From Mycobacterium sp. 852014-52450_SCH5900713 (GTDB lineage Bacteria > Actinomycetota > Actinomycetes > Mycobacteriales > Mycobacteriaceae), in NCBI RefSeq assembly GCF_001667075.1, contig NZ_LZIL01000011.1, positions 186,001 through 250,000 on the forward strand: 64,000 nucleotides of DNA, written 5' to 3'. Numbering within the stretch: the stretch's first letter is position 1; each line of letters begins with the position of its first letter. Below the pieces are notes generated by a model. The model saw only the letters and a program-made list of their open reading frames with translations, searched no databases and was not told where the DNA came from. Shown one piece after another: positions 26,019 to 33,369 of this stretch. The position numbers and the translations under genes are program-made.

Positions 26019-26990
26019 ATGGCTGCTCGGTCACTGGATGGTCGATTGCAGAAAGTCGGATCGCGAGTGGTGTCCGCCATCGGGCGTCAAGAGTGGCTGG
26101 ATCGGCCGAGCTACCGGTTCGAACACTTGTTGAGCTTCGCCTTCAACGGCCTGGGCAGCGCCCGCAACACGGTGACCAACGCGCTGCATGGGGTGTGGCT
26201 CGGTCACCCGGTTCACCCGCCGCTGGCGTCGTTGACGAGCGGCGCGCTGGGAACCACCGTCGCGTTGGACGCCCTGAGCCTGCTGCCGGGCCAGCCCGCC
26301 ACCGAAGTCCGCGACGCGTCGAAGTTCGCGTCGCGCGCCCTGGGGGTGGGCATTCTGGCCAGCATCGGGTCGGCCGTCACCGGCGTCACCGATTGGCAGC
26401 ACACCCACGAATCCGATCGCCGGGTCGGTGCCGTGCACGGCCTGGTGAACCTGGTGGCCACCGGGCTGTACGCGCAGTCCTGGTGGGATCGGCGCCGAGG
26501 CCGGCACGGACGCGGCATCGCGCTCACCGCACTGGGTTACGGCATCACCGTCGCGGGCAGCTACCTCGGTGGGGCGCTGGTGTTCGAGTCCGGCATCGGA
26601 ATCGACCAGTCGGGCGCGCGGCTGCGCACCGCGGAATGGACGCCAGTGCTGCCGGCGGCTTCGCTGAACGGAAAGCCGGTGCGTGTCGAGGTCGACGGGG
26701 TGGGGCTGGTGGTGTGCCAGACCAGCCCCGGGGAGGTCGCGGCGTTCGGGGAGTTGTGTCCACACCTGGCCGCCCCGATGGCCGATGGCTGGATCGACCG
26801 TGGCCGGCTCGTATGCCCTTGGCACGGTTCGTGGTTCGCGGCCGAGACGGGTTACGTTCTGCGCGGCCCGGCGGCTGCCCCGCTGCCGTGTTACCAGGCG
26901 AGGTTGGTCAACGGAATGGTCGAAGTTCGGGGCGAACCCGAGCCCGGGCTCGGTGCAGCGGTGGGAATCGGAGAAGGGAAAGCGCAATGA
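26019..26990 (+). CDS. DUF2231 membrane domain fused to a Rieske ferredoxin domain
   Basis: About 323 residues from ATG 26019 (AGGAAGG about 10 bases upstream); ATG 25989 would add ten. Residues about 30-185 carry a DUF2231-type domain with four membrane helices ('HPVHPPLASLTSGALGTTVALDAL', 'HGLVNLVATGLYAQSWW'). From about 210 to 310 is a Rieske [2Fe-2S] domain, ligands CPH and CPWH in 'ELCPHLAAPMADGWIDRGRLVCPWHGSWF'. It should be an inner-membrane electron carrier. Its stop overlaps the start of a hemerythrin gene. The dioxygenase operon across the promoter lacks its own ferredoxin. Confidence 0.88.
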   Translation: MAARSLDGRLQKVGSRVVSAIGRQEWLDRPSYRFEHLLSFAFNGLGSARNTVTNALHGVWLGHPVHPPLASLTSGALGTTVALDALSLLPGQPATEVRDASKFASRALGVGILASIGSAVTGVTDWQHTHESDRRVGAVHGLVNLVATGLYAQSWWDRRRGRHGRGIALTALGYGITVAGSYLGGALVFESGIGIDQSGARLRTAEWTPVLPAASLNGKPVRVEVDGVGLVVCQTSPGEVAAFGELCPHLAAPMADGWIDRGRLVCPWHGSWFAAETGYVLRGPAAAPLPCYQARLVNGMVEVRGEPEPGLGAAVGIGEGKAQ

Positions 26991-27472
26991 ACGCCTACGA
27001 CGTGCTGAAGGAACACCACATAGTGATCAAGGGCCTCGGCCGCAAGGTCAGCGAGGCGCCGGTGAATAGCGAAGAGCGGCATGCCCTTTTCGACGACATG
27101 CTGATCGAGCTCGACATCCACTTCCGCATCGAGGACGACCTGTACTACCCGGCCCTCAAAGACGCCACCAAGCTGATCGCCGTCGCTCATGCCGAGCACC
27201 GCCAGGTGGTCGACCAACTCTCGGTGCTGCTCAGGACCCCGCAGAGCGCCCCGGGTTACGAGGACGAGTGGAACTCCTTCAAGACGGTGCTGGAGGCGCA
27301 CGCCGACGAAGAGGAGCGCGACATGATCCCGGCTCCCCCCGAGGTCAAGATCACCGACGCGGAGCTCGAGGAACTGGGCAACAAGATGGCCGCGAAAATG
27401 GAGCAATACCGCGGGTCCGCCCTCTACAAGATGCGCACCAAGGGGCGGGCCGCGCTGGTGCGCTCGCTCTAA
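26987..27472 (+). CDS. hemerythrin HHE-domain protein
   Basis: The product is 161 residues from ATG 26987, with GAGAAGGG upstream and an ATGA overlap with the Rieske gene. Two HHE-type metal half-sites are visible: LKEHHIVIKGL, 'IELDIHFRIEDDLYYPAL', then 'AHAEHRQVVDQL' and 'LEAHADEEERDMI'. These His/Glu residues would hold a di-iron centre that binds O2, NO or peroxide. Translational coupling to a Rieske membrane protein suggests the two exchange electrons, which is inference. Confidence 0.9.
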   Translation: MNAYDVLKEHHIVIKGLGRKVSEAPVNSEERHALFDDMLIELDIHFRIEDDLYYPALKDATKLIAVAHAEHRQVVDQLSVLLRTPQSAPGYEDEWNSFKTVLEAHADEEERDMIPAPPEVKITDAELEELGNKMAAKMEQYRGSALYKMRTKGRAALVRSL

Positions 27473-27532
27473 GTCCGGCCGCGTCGCCGATTTGCGCGGC
27501 GTGCGGGGTCATCGAGAGTAGCGTCACGGCAC

Positions 27533-28288
27533 ATGAACCCCGAGTGTCTCGCGTCCCAGCGGGACATCACGGCCGAGATCGCCAGCATCGCAGCCGAATA
27601 CCGGGGGAGCGAAGCGCAGCCCCGGCTCGACTACCCGCCCTACCGCAGCACCATCCTGCGCCACCCCAAACAACCCCTGGTGCCGGTCGATCCCGAGGAG
27701 GTCGAACGCTGGGCGCCGTGCTTCGGCCACCAGGACGTCGACCCGGTCGAGGCTGACCTGACGGCCGGCCACCCGGGCCAACCCCTCGGAGAACGCGTCG
27801 TCGTCGCCGGGCGGGTGCTCGACGGCTCGGGCAAACCGGTGGCGGGTCAGTTGATCGAGATCTGGCAGGCCAATGCCGGCGGCCGGTACCGCCACCAGCG
27901 TGACCAGCACCCGGCTCCGCTCGACCCGAACTTCACCGGCGCCGGCCGGTGTCTGACCGGGCCGGACGGGTCGTACCGCTTCCTGACCATCAAGCCCGGC
28001 CCGTATCCCTGGCGTAATCACCGCAACGCGTGGCGCCCGGCGCACATCCACTTCTCCCTCTTCGGCACCGCCTTTCCGCAGCGCCTGGTCACCCAGATGT
28101 ACTTCCCCGGCGACCCGCTGTTCGACCTGGATCCGATCTTCCAGTCGGTCCTCGACCCCGCCGCGCGTCGACGGCTGATCGCCCGCTACGACCACGACCT
28201 CACCGAGCCGGAGTATGCGACCGGGTATCGGTGGGACATCGTGCTGTCCGGTGGCGCCCGAACGCCGGTCGAGGACGTCGATGGCTGA
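27533..28288 (+). CDS. pcaH: protocatechuate 3,4-dioxygenase beta subunit
   Basis: The product is 251 residues. The non-heme Fe(III) ligands are visible as Tyr in 'GGRYRHQ' or 'GPYPWRNH' and His in 'WRPAHIHFSLFG'. 'LIEIWQANAGGRY' is the family core. With PcaG it cleaves protocatechuate between the hydroxyl groups to give 3-carboxy-cis,cis-muconate. It starts a three-gene plus operon pcaH-pcaG-pcaB. Confidence 0.95.
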   Translation: MNPECLASQRDITAEIASIAAEYRGSEAQPRLDYPPYRSTILRHPKQPLVPVDPEEVERWAPCFGHQDVDPVEADLTAGHPGQPLGERVVVAGRVLDGSGKPVAGQLIEIWQANAGGRYRHQRDQHPAPLDPNFTGAGRCLTGPDGSYRFLTIKPGPYPWRNHRNAWRPAHIHFSLFGTAFPQRLVTQMYFPGDPLFDLDPIFQSVLDPAARRRLIARYDHDLTEPEYATGYRWDIVLSGGARTPVEDVDG

Positions 28289-28844
28289 ATTCGCTTGTAC
28301 CCCAGGGCAAACGGTCGGGCCATTCCTGGACCTCGGGCTGCCGTATCCCGGGGACAGCGCCCTGGTCGACGATGGTCATCCGCACGCCGTCCGGCTACAC
28401 GGCACGGTCTACGACGGCGCAGGCGACGGCGTCCCGGACGCCCTGGTCGAGCTGTGGCAACCCGATGGCACCGGACGAATCCCGCGGCAGGCCGGCTCGC
28501 TGCGCCGCAATGTCCCGACGTTCACGGGCTGGGGCCGGTCGGCGACCGACGCCGCCGGTCATTACGGCTTCACCACCGTGGCGCCCGGTTCGGCGAGCGT
28601 CGGGCGGCCGCCGTTCTTCGCCCTGACCGTCTTCGCGCGGGGCCTGCTGGACCGGTTGTTCACCCGGGCCTACCTGCCCGGCGGCGACGTGAGCGCCGAC
28701 CCGCTGCTGACGAGCCTCGATGCCGAGCGGCGCGCCAGCTTGCTCTGTGACGCCGAAAGCGGTTGCAGGCAATACCGTTTCGACATCCACCTGCAGGGTC
28801 CGCGCGAGACCGTGTTCCTGACGTACCGGGGCGGTGGGCGATGA
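28281..28844 (+). CDS. pcaG: protocatechuate 3,4-dioxygenase alpha subunit
   Basis: The product is 187 residues from ATG 28281, overlapping pcaH by 8 bases. It shares the dioxygenase beta-sandwich ('DALVELWQPDGTGRI', 'FTGWGRSATDAAGHYGFTTV') but lacks the iron ligands, as expected for the alpha chain. 'PFFALTVFARGLLDRLFTRAYLPG' is typical. It pairs with PcaH. Confidence 0.94.
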   Translation: MAEFACTPGQTVGPFLDLGLPYPGDSALVDDGHPHAVRLHGTVYDGAGDGVPDALVELWQPDGTGRIPRQAGSLRRNVPTFTGWGRSATDAAGHYGFTTVAPGSASVGRPPFFALTVFARGLLDRLFTRAYLPGGDVSADPLLTSLDAERRASLLCDAESGCRQYRFDIHLQGPRETVFLTYRGGGR

Positions 28845-30067
28845 CCAACCTGCTGTGGCCCGGCGACCACCGGGCCCGAGACCACATGACGGATCGGGCC
28901 CTGCTGGAATCGATGGTCGCGGTGGAGGCCGCCTGGCTGGACGCCCTCGTCGCCGGAAGCCTGGCCCCGGCCGAGTGCGCCGGGATGGACCTGCCAATGC
29001 TGTTGACCTTCAACGATTGTGAATCCCTGGCAGCCGACGCCGAAGACGGCGGCAACCCGGTCATCGGTCTCGTCGCCCTGCTGCGGCAGCGTGCGGCGCC
29101 GGCCGTCGCGCCGTGGATCCACCGGGGACTCACCAGCCAGGACGTCCTGGACACCGGCCTGATGCTCGGAGTGCGTGACGTGGTCGGCGCGCTGAAAGCG
29201 CAGCTCGCGGAGCAGATCTCGACGCTGACCGAGCTCACCACCCGGCACCGGGCGACGCCCATGGTGGCCCGCACCCTGACCCAGCACGCGGCACCGACCA
29301 CGTTCGGCGCGAAGGCGGCCGGCTGGCTGAACGGCGCCGTCGACGCCGTCGAGGGGCTGTCCGCGGTGGTCGCTCCGATCCAGATCGGCGGGGCCGCCGG
29401 GACACTGGCGGCCAGCACGGAGCTGGCGGCGCTGCTCACCGGCGCCGACGACCCCGCCGAGGTCTCGATCGGCCTGGTGCAAAGCGCGGCGACGGCTTTG
29501 GGTCTGACCGTCCGACCGCCCTGGCACACGACGCGAACGCCGGTCACCGCGGCCGCCGACGCGTTCGTCGGCTGCACCGACTCCTGGGGCCGCATCGCCT
29601 CGGACATCGTCACCCTGGCCCGCCCGGAGATCGGCGAACTGAGCGAGCCCGGCGGCGCGAACCGCGGCGGTTCGTCGTCGATGCCGCACAAACGAAACCC
29701 GGTGCTGTCCATCCTCATTCGCCGGGCCGCGCTTTCCGCGCCGCAGCTGGCGGCGACCCTGCACACCGCCGCGGCGCTGGCCAACGACGAACGGCCCGAC
29801 GGCGCCTGGCACGCCGAGTGGGATGCACTGCGCACCTTGGCCCGCCGCACCGTGGTCGCCGGATCCCAATGCGCCGAGCTGCTGGCGGGGCTGGTGGTGC
29901 ACGCCGATCGGATGTCCGAAAACCTGGCTGCGGCAGACGTTCTGGCGGAGCAGAAGGCGATCGCCGACTTGGTGGGGAGGCCGGCGTCGCCAAGCTACTT
30001 GGGAGCGGTGGACCGGCTGATCGACGAGAGCCTGGACCGAGCCCTCCGGGCGCTGGGTCAGCGCTGA
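28841..30067 (+). CDS. pcaB: 3-carboxy-cis,cis-muconate cycloisomerase
   Basis: The product is 408 residues from ATG 28841 (ATGA overlap with pcaG). It belongs to the fumarase/argininosuccinate-lyase superfamily, with signature 'GGSSSMPHKRNPV' near residue 285 (mobile catalytic loop), 'HRGLTSQDVLDTGL' and 'TLTQHAAPTTFGAKAAGWL'. It lactonises 3-carboxymuconate to the muconolactone, step 2 of the protocatechuate branch. The rest of the beta-ketoadipate path (pcaCDIJF) is not in the window. The 3' end overlaps the convergent TetR gene by 10 bases. Confidence 0.94.
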   Translation: MTNLLWPGDHRARDHMTDRALLESMVAVEAAWLDALVAGSLAPAECAGMDLPMLLTFNDCESLAADAEDGGNPVIGLVALLRQRAAPAVAPWIHRGLTSQDVLDTGLMLGVRDVVGALKAQLAEQISTLTELTTRHRATPMVARTLTQHAAPTTFGAKAAGWLNGAVDAVEGLSAVVAPIQIGGAAGTLAASTELAALLTGADDPAEVSIGLVQSAATALGLTVRPPWHTTRTPVTAAADAFVGCTDSWGRIASDIVTLARPEIGELSEPGGANRGGSSSMPHKRNPVLSILIRRAALSAPQLAATLHTAAALANDERPDGAWHAEWDALRTLARRTVVAGSQCAELLAGLVVHADRMSENLAAADVLAEQKAIADLVGRPASPSYLGAVDRLIDESLDRALRALGQR

Positions 30068-30705
30068 TAGATGCTGGCCAGCCAGATGTGCAGCAGCGTC
30101 TCGATCGCCCGGTCCTCGGGCATCGCCTCGTCCTCGGCGGTGAATGTCGCGGCCATCACCCGCTCGCTCAACATGTTGAGGGCCACCGACAGCTGCTCCG
30201 CCGGGACGGTGTCGGGGGCGGCGCCCCGGCCGCGCTCCGCCTTGATGGCCGCCGTGGTCAGCAAGATCCACCTCTGCATGAGCGTGGACCACAATTGCCG
30301 CACCTCGGGGTTGGTCGCCTTCGCCGAGGCGCCCGCCACCGCGACCGCCGGGTGAGCGCCCGACACCTCGAAGAACGCCTCGATGCGGGCCCGCCAGAGC
30401 TCCGCGGGGTCATCGGTCGATATGCCGCCGAGCGACATCAGGGCCGCATGCGCCTTGGCGTTCATCTGGTCGAGCAGCGACAGCAGCACCGCGTTCTTCG
30501 ATGGGAAATAGAAGTAGAAGGTGGGGCGCGAAATCCCGGCGCCTTTTGCTAGGTCATCGACGGAGAAGTCGGCGAGCGGCCGTTCCTGCAGCAGGCGTTC
30601 GGCCGTGGCAAGTATCGCCTGTTCGCGGTCGTCGCCCGAGTGCGGAGCCGACCGGCGGCCCCGCGAGGCATGCAGGTACTTGGTCTGTGTCGGGAGGTCG
30701 GACAC
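30058..30705 (-). CDS. EthR-like TetR-family repressor
   Basis: About 215 residues from GTG 30705, the length of EthR; upstream in-frame ATGs would add an unrelated stretch. It matches M. tuberculosis EthR strongly as I recall it: GRRSAPHSGDDRE, 'AILATAERLLQERPLADFSVDDLAKGAGISRPTFYFYFPSKNAVLL', 'LWSTLMQRW', 'AAIKAERGRGAAPDTVPAEQL'. EthR represses the monooxygenase gene ethA; no ethA is adjacent here, so this is a paralogue or relocated copy. Direct and inverted TGTCGA repeats upstream (30746-30787) look like its own operator. pcaHGB converge from the left. Confidence 0.88.
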   Translation of the reverse strand: MSDLPTQTKYLHASRGRRSAPHSGDDREQAILATAERLLQERPLADFSVDDLAKGAGISRPTFYFYFPSKNAVLLSLLDQMNAKAHAALMSLGGISTDDPAELWRARIEAFFEVSGAHPAVAVAGASAKATNPEVRQLWSTLMQRWILLTTAAIKAERGRGAAPDTVPAEQLSVALNMLSERVMAATFTAEDEAMPEDRAIETLLHIWLASIYQR

Positions 30706-30745
30706 GCCCGTTACTGTTGGGCACGACGATATACGCGAACGAAAC

Positions 30746-30787
30746 TGTCGATTAAGCCCAGCAATAATGTCGATTAAGTTCGACATT
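30746..30787. promoter_or_regulatory. EthR-type operator: repeated and inverted TGTCGA
   Basis: The 11-base direct repeat TGTCGATTAAG occurs at 30746-30756 and 30768-30778, exactly 22 bases (about two helical turns) apart. The second copy forms an 8-bp inverted repeat, AATGTCGA-N6-TCGACATT (30766-30787). The known EthR operator is likewise an extended site with repeated GTCGA/TCGAC blocks. It lies 40 bases upstream of the EthR-like start. Confidence 0.7.
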
Positions 30788-30869
30788 TTCTTCGTATGCG
30801 TCAACGTATTTGCTGGCCGTTTCAACCCACCGACCCCGCGTCGCGGCGGGTCGACGAACGACCTCACGA

Positions 30870-30889
30870 TTCGGGACTTCCGCCCCTAC
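30870..30889. promoter_or_regulatory. DosR-like box upstream of DUF1876 gene
   Basis: TTCGGGACTTCCGCCCCTAC matches the DosR consensus TTSGGGACTWWAGTCCCSAA at 15 of 20 positions, including the whole left half-site. It ends 30 bases before the GTG start at 30920. The match and spacing were found by eye. Confidence 0.6.
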
Positions 30890-30919
30890 TCGGGCCCTGG
30901 CGCGGAATGGTCGCATCTG

Positions 30920-31204
30920 GTGGTGACAAAGAACGACGACGGCACCCAGACATGCCGCATCGACCTGCTGGTCGAGGAGCGCGACGAACGGACCCGGGCG
31001 AAGGCGCGGTTGTCCTGGGCGGGCAAGACCCTCGTCGGCGTCGGCCTGGCGCGACTCGACCCGGCCGATCAGCCCGTGGCCGCGATCGGCGACGAGCTCG
31101 CGATCGCCCGCGCGCTGTCCGATCTGGCGAATCAGCTGTTCGCGGCGACATCCGTCGACATCCAAACCAGCACCCACGAACCCGTCACGGGTCTGCATCA
31201 CTGA
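30920..31204 (+). CDS. DUF1876 protein (Rv2632c/Rv1738-like)
   Basis: The product is 94 residues from GTG 30920. This start gives the family length; the frame is open upstream but that region contains a DosR-like box. The sequence 'CRIDLLVEERDERTRAKARLSWAGKTLVGVGLARLDPAD' and 'IGDELAIARALSDLANQLFAATSVDI' is diagnostic. Rv1738, the best-studied relative, is strongly DosR-induced, and its structure resembles ribosome-hibernation factors. The gene directly downstream (29 bases) encodes a hibernation factor, which supports a joint role on stalled ribosomes. Confidence 0.88.
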   Translation: MVTKNDDGTQTCRIDLLVEERDERTRAKARLSWAGKTLVGVGLARLDPADQPVAAIGDELAIARALSDLANQLFAATSVDIQTSTHEPVTGLHH

Positions 31205-31233
31205 GCGATCAGCGACGAAGCAAGAAAGCCACC

Positions 31234-32040
31234 ATGAGACACCGACCCGATTTACCGGGCGCCTTCGACGTCCAGATAACGACGCACGGCCAGCTGCCCG
31301 ACGCCGAGGAATACGCGCGCACCAAGATCGGCGAGCTCGGCCACCTCGCCCACGAACCGGTGCTGCGCGCCCACGTCAGGTTGGCCGAGCACGGCGACCC
31401 CGCGGTGACCCGCCGGGTGATCGCGCAGGCAAGCCTGGACGTCAACGGCCGGCCGGTGCGCGCACAGGTCGAAGGCGTCACCGCGCGCGAAGCCATCGAT
31501 CGACTCGAGGCGCGACTGCGTCGCCAACTCGAGCGTGCGGCCGAGCACTGGGAAGCCAAGCGAGGCGGCATGCCCCGGCCGCATGAATGGCGGCATGAAA
31601 CCGAACACAACCACCGGCCCAAGTACTTCCCGCGACCGGAAAGCGAACGCCGGATCATGCGGCACAAGTCCTACAGCCTGCCCACCTGCACAGTCGAAGA
31701 GGCCGCGCTGGAGATGGAGCAGCTCGACTACGACTTCCACCTCTTCACCGAGGAGGGCACGCAGCAGGACAGCGTGCTATACCGCGAAGGTCCGACCGAA
31801 TACCGCCTGGCACAGGTCAATCCGGGCTCTGCCGAGCAGCTGGCGCCGTTCCAGTTGCCGCTGACCGTCAGTCCGCAGCCGGCACCGCGGCTGGACGTCC
31901 AGCAGGCCATCGAGCGGATCGGCTTGCTCGGCCTGCCGTTCCTGTTCTTCGTCGACACCGCCCGGGATCGTGGCAGCGTGTTGTATCACCGCTACGACGG
32001 CCACTACGGACTCATCACGCCGGCGAGCGAACACCAATAG
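31234..32040 (+). CDS. long ribosome hibernation factor (Rv0079/RafH type)
   Basis: The product is 268 residues from ATG 31234. Residues about 10-110 form the S30AE/HPF N-terminal domain ('FDVQITTHGQLPDAEEYARTKIGELGHLA', 'AIDRLEARLRRQLERAAEHWE'). Two copies of the C-terminal S30AE_C domain follow: 'IMRHKSYSLPTCTVEEAALEMEQLDYDFHLFTEE...YRLAQV' and 'DVQQAIERIGLLGLPFLFFVDTARDRGSVLYHRYDGHYGLITP'. This two-tailed layout matches the DosR-controlled Rv0079/M. smegmatis RafH group, which binds and silences ribosomes in hypoxia. It probably shares the DosR box at 30870 with DUF1876. Confidence 0.88.
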   Translation: MRHRPDLPGAFDVQITTHGQLPDAEEYARTKIGELGHLAHEPVLRAHVRLAEHGDPAVTRRVIAQASLDVNGRPVRAQVEGVTAREAIDRLEARLRRQLERAAEHWEAKRGGMPRPHEWRHETEHNHRPKYFPRPESERRIMRHKSYSLPTCTVEEAALEMEQLDYDFHLFTEEGTQQDSVLYREGPTEYRLAQVNPGSAEQLAPFQLPLTVSPQPAPRLDVQQAIERIGLLGLPFLFFVDTARDRGSVLYHRYDGHYGLITPASEHQ

Positions 32041-32053
32041 ACCAACCGAAGCC

Positions 32054-32091
32054 GCGGCGGTCCCGGCAATCCCCCCGTCCGGGACCGCCGC
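32054..32091. terminator. strong bidirectional hairpin
   Basis: Perfect 13-base arms (GCGGCGGTCCCGG and CCGGGACCGCCGC) around a 12-base loop lie between the convergent hibernation-factor and Rv2629-like genes. There is no U-tract, but the very stable GC stem and position indicate a two-way terminator. Confidence 0.8.
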
Positions 32092-32123
32092 TCCAAACCT
32101 ATTGCAGCGCGGGCGGTTCGCGC

Positions 32124-33248
32124 CTACGCGCCGCGACGACGAATCCGGTCGCCCGCGGCGTAGCGCAGCAGGGCGCCCACTCCTTCGGCGGGTGCCATCA
32201 ACTGACCGGCCCGGACCAACGAGGCGCCCACCGCGATGGCGTTGAAAGGCAACGCCTCATCGGCCCGTGCCACCCGTGCCACGGGTTCGCCGAGTTCGGA
32301 CAGCGCGTCGGCGTCGGCCGCGATGGTGGTCAGTGCCGTGCCGGTGACCACGGTGGCATCGCCGAGCTCGCCGACGATCAGCGTGTCGACGTTACCGTCG
32401 CGAAGGGCCCGGCAGACCTCGGCAAGGCCTTCGGTCGCCCGCCCGGATCCGCGGCCGATCTCCGCTTCGAATCGTTGGGCCAGGGCGGACATCTCGATTC
32501 CACGACGCCGGGCGAACTCCTCGCCCTTCAGCTCGCTCATCTCTTCGTCGTCGCAATGGCTCTTGCGGGTTCCGGCATGCAACTCCGACACCCGTTCGCC
32601 GACCCGCTCGGGCAGTTCGGCAACCAGATCCGCGAGCGAACGCACTTCCCCGCACAAGAACACCACTTCGGGATCCGCGTCGTCCACCAGGCGCGTGAGT
32701 TCGTCGGCGACCGCACGGCAATTCATTCGAATGGCTTCCTCGGTCGTGTGCTGAAAATCGCCGTAGCCGTTCCAACCGGCAGTCGTCGGCTTGTGCACCG
32801 GATAGCCGCCGCCCTCAACGCTTTCGGAGCTGACGGCACCGCCTCGATACAGGCTGATGTCCGCCCCGGCACGGTCGATCGCGGCGAACACGTAGGTGGG
32901 GCGCCGAATTTCCGAATCGATCAACGGCACGAGGTAGGGATACTCCGACACCCGAATCACCGTGGCCGGCGGCGGATTGATCAGGTGCTCGTTGATCAGT
33001 ACATGTTCGGCGGTCGCGATCACCGCGCGGCCGCGCCGTCCGACAGCCGGTCGATGATGCAGCACCGCATCCTCGAGCATGCCGACGATTGCCCCGTCGG
33101 CGCCCATCTCGTGCAAATGCTGACGGATGCCGTTCCATTTCGCTTCGAGCTGCTCGGCGGCGTCCAGGCTGTCGTGCGAGTCGTCGAAATATACCGAGGC
33201 GAATGGGCCTTTCACTTTTACCAGCCACCTGAGGCGATCTGATTGCAT
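32124..33248 (-). CDS. Rv2629-like protein (Vms1/baeRF-type release factor family)
   Basis: The product is 374 residues from ATG 33248 (GAGGGATGG upstream), the same length as Rv2629. Matching stretches include 'RLRWLVKVKGPFASVYFDDSHDSLDAAEQ', 'ATVIRVSEYPYLVPLIDSEIRRPTYVFAAIDRAGAD', 'YPVHKPTTAGWNGYGDFQHTTEEAIRMN', 'VVFLCGEVRS' and 'FEAEIGRGSG'. Rv2629 is a DosR-regulon latency antigen. The fold relates to eRF1-like domains that act on stalled ribosomal peptides, so ribosome rescue during dormancy is a reasonable role. A DosR-like box lies 88 bases upstream. Confidence 0.9.
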   Translation of the reverse strand: MQSDRLRWLVKVKGPFASVYFDDSHDSLDAAEQLEAKWNGIRQHLHEMGADGAIVGMLEDAVLHHRPAVGRRGRAVIATAEHVLINEHLINPPPATVIRVSEYPYLVPLIDSEIRRPTYVFAAIDRAGADISLYRGGAVSSESVEGGGYPVHKPTTAGWNGYGDFQHTTEEAIRMNCRAVADELTRLVDDADPEVVFLCGEVRSLADLVAELPERVGERVSELHAGTRKSHCDDEEMSELKGEEFARRRGIEMSALAQRFEAEIGRGSGRATEGLAEVCRALRDGNVDTLIVGELGDATVVTGTALTTIAADADALSELGEPVARVARADEALPFNAIAVGASLVRAGQLMAPAEGVGALLRYAAGDRIRRRGA

Positions 33249-33336
33249 GCCATCCCTCTTCACTGTTGCCGTTGCCGATATCCGCCCACCGTATGGACGG
33301 TGGACGTGGCTCCACGAGAGTCGTTAGCCCCCAGCA

Positions 33337-33354
33337 CCGGGTCTTAGGTCCCGG
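33337..33354. promoter_or_regulatory. DosR-like box upstream of Rv2629-like gene
   Basis: CCGGGTCTTAGGTCCCGG matches the inner 18 bases of the DosR consensus at 14 positions and is near-palindromic. It is 88 bases upstream of the minus-strand start at 33248. Confidence 0.6.
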
Positions 33355-33366
33355 GCCAAGGCCCGG
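33351..33366 (-). terminator. hairpin after acyl-CoA synthetase gene
   Basis: Seven-base arms CCGGGCC/GGCCCGG with a two-base loop begin 3 bases after the minus-strand fadD-type stop. It overlaps the edge of the DosR-like box, so termination of one gene and activation of the next are packed together. Confidence 0.55.
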
Positions 33367-33369
33367 TTG

